Positions 5,414 through 8,933 of a DNA stretch of 8,933 nt are shown piece after piece; within the stretch, counting starts at the first letter, position 1, and the number at the start of each line of letters is the position of its first letter. Where the stretch lies: contig VFHG01000214.1 of assembly GCA_009392075.1 (NCBI GenBank), forward strand, positions 1 to 8,933. The letters run 5' to 3'. The position numbers and the translations under genes are program-made. Under the pieces are notes generated by a model, which saw only the letters and a program-made list of their open reading frames with translations, did not search any database and was not told the origin of the DNA. Source of the stretch: SAR202 cluster bacterium. GTDB taxonomy: Bacteria; Chloroflexota; Dehalococcoidia; UBA3495.

Positions 5414-6619
5414 TCAGACCGCTCCTGATTTGCGGAGAGCTTCTACCTTGTCTACGCTAAAACCTAATAATGACGTCAACACGCTATCAGTATTGAGGCC
5501 CAACGTCGGCGGAGGGTTGAACACTTCAGGCGCTCCGGTCTTGATTGCGTTACCGGCGGTCGAATACTTTCCGGCGGTTGGGTGGTCAACCTCAACCACC
5601 ATGTTTCGCAATAGCACCTGGGGGTCGGCCAACGCCTCACCGATGTTGTTCACCGGACCGCCGGGTACATCCCACTTCACAAGCAACTCAAGCCATTGCT
5701 CCCTGGATTTGGAGGCAAAGCCGCGGCCCAGAGCCTCATCGAGGGCGTCCCGATTGGTCATCCGGTCTGCCTGGGTCTGAAAGCGCGTGTCACCGGCCAT
5801 GTCGTTCAGTTCTTCAACTTCTCCGGCCATCATCTTCAGCGTCTTCATGGCGAATTCCTGGCTGGCGCAGTGTACTTGGACGTAGCTGCCGTCGGCCGTC
5901 GGGTAGGCGCCCACGGGCAGGTTAGACGGATGACTGGACCCGATGGGACCCGGCACATCTCCGGAGACCAGGTAGAACTGGCCCAGATGGCCCTGTAACG
6001 CGATCTGTACGTCCAAAAGGCTGATATCTAAGTGTCGGCCCTCGCCGGTCATACTCCGACCGTACAAAGCCGAGGCGATGCCCAGGGCCGCAACGTATCC
6101 ACCCACCATGTCACCTACCGGGAACCCCATGAATACCGGCGGCTGACCCTCGGTTCCGGTCACGCTCATGCCGCCGCCCATGGCCTGCACGATGCCGTCG
6201 AATCCCGGTCTCTCGCGGTACGGACCTTCTTGGCCAAAGGCGGACAGAGAACAGGCGATCACCGTGGGGTTCATCTTCTTGAGGGACTCGTAATCAAGCC
6301 CCAGTCGGTCAAGCACCGAAGGGCGGAAGGCGTCGAAGACCACGTCGGAGACCTTGACCAATCTCCGAAACACCTCTTGGCCTTGCTCCTGCCGCAGGTC
6401 TATGGTGACGCTCTGCTTGTTGCGGTTGAAATTCAGGTAGTAGGCGCTCTCGCCGCCCAGGAAATGAGGCCCGATACGGCGGGACATATCGCCCACGCCA
6501 GGCTGCTCCACCTTGATCACCTCGGCCCCCATGTCGGCCAGAGACCGGGCGGCGAAAGGCCCGGCGATGGCTTGGGCCATCTCCAAAACACGAACGCCTT
6601 GAAGGGGTTGAGTAGCCAT
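5414..6619 (-). CDS. CaiB/BaiF family class III CoA-transferase
   Basis: This 401-residue protein matches the length and layout of class III CoA-transferases, which move CoA between carboxylic acids through an enzyme-bound aspartyl thioester. The start, LQGVRVLEMAQAIAGPFAAR (6-25), and GAEVIKVEQPGVGD (31-44) form the first part of the nucleotide-binding-like domain. VFDAFRPSVLDRLGLDY (94-110) and SAFGQEGPYRERPGFD (126-141) are signature segments. The likely catalytic Asp is 203 in DISLLDVQIAL, aligned with the Asp of formyl-CoA transferase. The C-terminal half contains VPGGPVNNIGEALADPQ (318-334), also typical. It is the last gene of the three-gene operon with an MmgE/PrpD protein and an acyl-CoA dehydrogenase, 10 bases after the MmgE/PrpD stop. 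No Shine-Dalgarno is seen, so translation is probably coupled. The acid substrate cannot be read from sequence. Confidence 0.92.
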   Translation of the reverse strand: MATQPLQGVRVLEMAQAIAGPFAARSLADMGAEVIKVEQPGVGDMSRRIGPHFLGGESAYYLNFNRNKQSVTIDLRQEQGQEVFRRLVKVSDVVFDAFRPSVLDRLGLDYESLKKMNPTVIACSLSAFGQEGPYRERPGFDGIVQAMGGGMSVTGTEGQPPVFMGFPVGDMVGGYVAALGIASALYGRSMTGEGRHLDISLLDVQIALQGHLGQFYLVSGDVPGPIGSSHPSNLPVGAYPTADGSYVQVHCASQEFAMKTLKMMAGEVEELNDMAGDTRFQTQADRMTNRDALDEALGRGFASKSREQWLELLVKWDVPGGPVNNIGEALADPQVLLRNMVVEVDHPTAGKYSTAGNAIKTGAPEVFNPPPTLGLNTDSVLTSLLGFSVDKVEALRKSGAV

Positions 6620-6633
6620 CAGCTATCAGCTAT
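6618..6633. repeat. 7-bp tandem duplication at the MmgE/PrpD-CaiB junction
   Basis: ATCAGCT occurs twice in a row followed by AT. The repeat spans the stop codon of the MmgE/PrpD gene, the 10-base gap and the first bases of the CoA-transferase start codon. It looks like slippage that moved the stop and start apart. It carries no Shine-Dalgarno sequence. Confidence 0.6.
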
Positions 6634-8027
6634 TCCGTGCTCAGGAGAGAGGCTAGCTGGCGGACGTCGTCCATCTGCTCCAGGGAGTCGATCGCGGATA
6701 TGATTTTCTCCTGGCGTTGGCTGCTGATCACCGGCGCTGACAGTAGATTGAACTTGGTCCGCATCTCATCCCAGGTCACCGGGTTCTCGGGGTCGCCCTT
6801 GGGGTAGGTCAATTCGCTGCGCATGGTGCGCCCGTTAGAGGTGCGGACTTCAGCCCAGGCCGGGAACAATTTGGGAGTCTGGGCGTCCAGTTTGGGGTCA
6901 GTCACGCACTGGACCCGGTCCATGATATGGCGCACCTCGGGACGGTCGGGTATTCCGATCGCGTATTCATTTAACGATGCGCTGCCGTAGCTGAGGGCCA
7001 CTGCGGCGGCGAAGGGCATGCTGAACTGCATGTCCACCACCGACTTGGGATTGCGCTTGGCTTCGACAGGCTCGGCAACGAGCCTCATGCCCTGGCTGAG
7101 CACACCGATCTTGACCTCTTCGATGTCCAGCGCCTGGAAGTCGTTTGACTTACCGATTTCCAGCAGACAATCTATCGGTCCTTGGTTGTAGCGGCAACAG
7201 GCGTGGGGTTTTACGCTTGTCCGGGTTACCTGATATTCTTCGCCCAGGTCCTTGAGCACCAGGCTGGGGTCTGGGTCTCCGGAGTAGGCGTTTAGGAAAC
7301 CGTCCCGGCCCTCCAATATGGTTGTTGGGCCAGAATATCCAGCCCGTGCTAACAGAGCGGCCCAGATACCGCTGTGGGCAGACCAGCCAGGGTGCAGCCG
7401 CTTGGTCCAGGCGCCCTGGGCCAGGTATTCCATGCTGCCGGCGGCTTGGCTGCCGGCGATACCCAGAGCGTGGGTGTAACCGTCCCCTTGCAGGCCCAAA
7501 AGCCGCGCCGCCACCGCTGCGCCGCCGAAGGCCCCGCAGGTGCCTGTCGGGTGGAAGCCCCGGCCGTAATGCTCTTTGGGTTTCAATGCCCGCCCCAGGC
7601 GGATGATCACGTCGTATCCGGCGACCACTGCAGAGATGAAGTCTTTACCGCTGACCGGGGCGATGTCGGCCATGGCTAGGGCGGTCGGAAAAGCGACCAC
7701 ACCCGGATGCAGCGATGCTTCGTTGTTAACGTCGTCCATCTCGATGCTGTGAAACGCGGTGCCGTTGGCCATGGCGGCGTACTCTGGCAGCGCCCGCTTA
7801 TTCGTGCCAACGATGGTCGACGGGCCGGAGCGGCCCACGTCGTCCAATGCCCTGACAACAGCTTTGGCGGAGTCGGTGGTGGAGCCGTTCAAAGTCACAC
7901 CGGCGAAATCCAGGCAGAAGTACTTGGCCCGGTCCACCACATCGGGCGGCAGGTCCTCGTAGTTCACGTTGGACGCGAATTTAGCCAGGGTTTGGGTGAT
8001 TCCGGTCTCGTTGTTATTACGCACCAT
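6630..8027 (-). CDS. MmgE/PrpD family protein
   Basis: This 465-residue protein has the usual family length. MmgE/PrpD members include 2-methylcitrate dehydratase, cis-aconitate decarboxylase and iminodisuccinate epimerase. Visible signatures are NGTAFHSIEMDD (88-99) and the nearby His107 (SLHPG), GRGFHPTGTCGAFGGA with His159, KRLHPGW with Lys209 (209-215), GPTTILEGRDGF (233-244), and KPHACCRYNQGPID (273-286) at the domain junction. The position often occupied by His in that last motif is Gln282. The ATG at 8027 is preferred over upstream starts because GAGGTG lies six bases before it. An open extension to 8258 only overlaps the acyl-CoA dehydrogenase and reads as Arg- and Pro-rich nonsense. 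It lies 29 bases after the dehydrogenase and 10 before the CoA-transferase, so an organic-acid pathway is likely. The specific reaction is undetermined. Confidence 0.9.
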   Translation of the reverse strand: MVRNNNETGITQTLAKFASNVNYEDLPPDVVDRAKYFCLDFAGVTLNGSTTDSAKAVVRALDDVGRSGPSTIVGTNKRALPEYAAMANGTAFHSIEMDDVNNEASLHPGVVAFPTALAMADIAPVSGKDFISAVVAGYDVIIRLGRALKPKEHYGRGFHPTGTCGAFGGAAVAARLLGLQGDGYTHALGIAGSQAAGSMEYLAQGAWTKRLHPGWSAHSGIWAALLARAGYSGPTTILEGRDGFLNAYSGDPDPSLVLKDLGEEYQVTRTSVKPHACCRYNQGPIDCLLEIGKSNDFQALDIEEVKIGVLSQGMRLVAEPVEAKRNPKSVVDMQFSMPFAAAVALSYGSASLNEYAIGIPDRPEVRHIMDRVQCVTDPKLDAQTPKLFPAWAEVRTSNGRTMRSELTYPKGDPENPVTWDEMRTKFNLLSAPVISSQRQEKIISAIDSLEQMDDVRQLASLLSTE

Positions 8028-8033
8028 GGGTCC

Positions 8034-8039
8034 CACCTC
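8034..8039 (-). promoter_or_regulatory. strong ribosome binding site of the MmgE/PrpD gene
   Basis: On the minus strand the sequence GAGGTG, a perfect anti-Shine-Dalgarno match, ends six bases before the ATG at 8027. It decides the start codon against longer alternatives and lies within the 29-base gap after the acyl-CoA dehydrogenase stop. Confidence 0.8.
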
Positions 8040-8056
8040 TTTGCGGAATTTTTGAA

Positions 8057-8933
8057 CTAAAGTCCTGATTCGTAAAGGAAATCGCCGGTGGAATAATCTT
8101 TCAACAGATGCCGGGCGATCAGGATTCTTTGGATTTCGTTGGTCCCTTCGCCGATCATCATTAGAGGAGCGTCGCGGAAGTGACGCTCGACGTTGAGGTC
8201 TTGGGTGTAGCCGTATCCGCCGTGGATGCGCATGGCGTCGATGGTCACCTGCATGCACATCTCGCTGGCGAAAAGTTTGGCCATGCCCGCTTCCATGTCG
8301 GCCCGCTCTCCACGGTCCTTCTTCTCCGCCGCGTGGAGCACCATCAGATGGGCGGCCTGGATGTTAGTGGCCATGTTCGCCAGCATGATCTGGATGCTCT
8401 GATGCTCGCCGATGGGCTTGCCGAAGGTCTTCCGCTGTTTGGCGTAATTAGTGGCGTCCTCCATGGCGGCCCGCGCCACGCCCAAACACCGGGCGGCCAC
8501 GTTGATCCGGCCCAATTCCAGCCCACTCAGTATCTGGTAGAAACCCTTCCCCTCTTCTCCACCGACCAGATTGCCGCCGGAAATCCGATAGTCGTCGAAA
8601 GACAGCTCGCAGGTGTCCACTCCTTTGTATCCCAATTTGGGAACATCGCGCACCACATTGAAGCCGGGTCCCTTCTCGGCGATGAACACGCTGATGCCGC
8701 GGCGGGGCGGGTCGGCGTTGATGTCGGTCTTGGTCACCAGGGCGAATGTGTTTCCGTGGCGGCCGTTGGTGATCAGACTCTTGCTTCCGTTGACCACATA
8801 TTCGTCACCTTCACGAACTGCTCTGGTCTCTATGGCCTGAACGTCGCTGCCTGCGTTGGGCTCGGTGATGCAGATCCCGCCCCGTTTCTCGCCGGTGGCC
8901 ATCAAGGGCAGGTAGTGCTCCTTCTGCTCCTTG
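8057..8933 (-). CDS. acyl-CoA dehydrogenase (N-terminus outside window)
   Basis: The frame stays open to the window edge, giving the last 291 residues of a protein normally near 380, so about 90 N-terminal residues are missing. Acyl-CoA dehydrogenases use FAD to form the alpha-beta double bond of acyl-CoA and pass electrons to electron-transferring flavoprotein. Fragment signatures are HYLPLMATGEKRGGICITEP (7-26) followed by NAGSD, the middle beta-domain VNGSKSLITNG (47-57), LELGRINVAARCLG (138-151), YAKQRKTFGKPIGEHQ (163-178), MRIHGGYGYTQDLNVER (234-250) and IGEGTNEIQR (260-269). Glu262 of the fragment sits at the catalytic-base position. Homology continues upstream of the first in-frame start-like codon (TTG at 8905), so that codon is not the true start. 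It is first in the operon with MmgE/PrpD and CaiB. Chain length and branching preference are not evident. Confidence 0.95.
   Translation of the reverse strand, partial: KEQKEHYLPLMATGEKRGGICITEPNAGSDVQAIETRAVREGDEYVVNGSKSLITNGRHGNTFALVTKTDINADPPRRGISVFIAEKGPGFNVVRDVPKLGYKGVDTCELSFDDYRISGGNLVGGEEGKGFYQILSGLELGRINVAARCLGVARAAMEDATNYAKQRKTFGKPIGEHQSIQIMLANMATNIQAAHLMVLHAAEKKDRGERADMEAGMAKLFASEMCMQVTIDAMRIHGGYGYTQDLNVERHFRDAPLMMIGEGTNEIQRILIARHLLKDYSTGDFLYESGL

Noticed and set aside
6032..6703. 223-residue open frame on the plus strand
   Set aside because: It is antisense to the CoA-transferase and the end of MmgE/PrpD; the His- and Gly-rich product has no family features.
8028..8258. N-terminal extension of the MmgE/PrpD protein
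   Set aside because: It lies antisense-free but inside the acyl-CoA dehydrogenase in another frame, is Arg-rich, and the strong Shine-Dalgarno at 8034-8039 fixes the start at 8027.
1..8933. tRNA, rRNA, CRISPR array, insertion sequence, phage or defence genes
   Set aside because: Nearly all sequence is accounted for by metabolic genes; no repeated spacer pattern, terminal inverted repeats, transposase or integrase motif, or cloverleaf-like segment was seen.

Overview
The window is gene-dense bacterial chromosome, visibly GC-rich, with ten protein-coding genes, two of them cut by the window edges. No RNA gene, mobile element, CRISPR array or replication signal was seen. The mix of a CaiB/BaiF CoA-transferase, an MmgE/PrpD protein, an acyl-CoA dehydrogenase, a hydantoinase-like amidohydrolase and several alpha/beta hydrolases, beside a MenG/UbiE-type quinone methyltransferase, suits a free-living organic-matter degrader. 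A Chloroflexota lineage (SAR202/Dehalococcoidia-like) is my best guess. This rests on gene content only and is low to moderate confidence.

Left arm, + strand, 1-5400. All genes point the same way with short gaps: the C-terminal end of an alpha/beta hydrolase (1-339), a second alpha/beta hydrolase of dienelactone-hydrolase type (348-1076), a 479-residue hydantoinase/dihydropyrimidinase-family amidohydrolase with a strong Shine-Dalgarno sequence (1136-2575), and a small low-molecular-weight phosphatase/ArsC-fold protein (2586-2969). These are followed by a MenG/UbiE-like methyltransferase (3081-3818), a polytopic membrane protein faintly like UbiA prenyltransferases (3831-4571) and a putative lipoprotein alpha/beta hydrolase (4579-5400). 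The first four look hydrolytic or catabolic. The methyltransferase and membrane protein look like a lipid or quinone pair.

Right arm, - strand, 5414-8933. Read in its own direction it holds an acyl-CoA dehydrogenase (N-terminus outside the window), an MmgE/PrpD family protein and a class III CoA-transferase, with gaps of 29 and 10 bases. This is a compact operon that could activate an organic acid as its CoA thioester, dehydrogenate it, and process a related tricarboxylic or dicarboxylic intermediate. The two arms converge, with only 13 bases between stop codons and no clear terminator.

The points most worth a second look are: (i) an in-frame TAG near the end of the ArsC-fold gene, followed by 13 codons that look like the missing C-terminal helix; (ii) loss of both resolving cysteines in that protein; (iii) a hydantoinase-like enzyme with all metal ligands but a changed substrate-binding tyrosine; (iv) the UbiA-like protein without the usual Asp-rich motif beside a MenG-like methyltransferase; and (v) the acyl-CoA dehydrogenase, MmgE/PrpD and CaiB operon, whose substrate cannot be read from sequence. 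I did not find a clear-cut new system such as a defence island or novel RNA.
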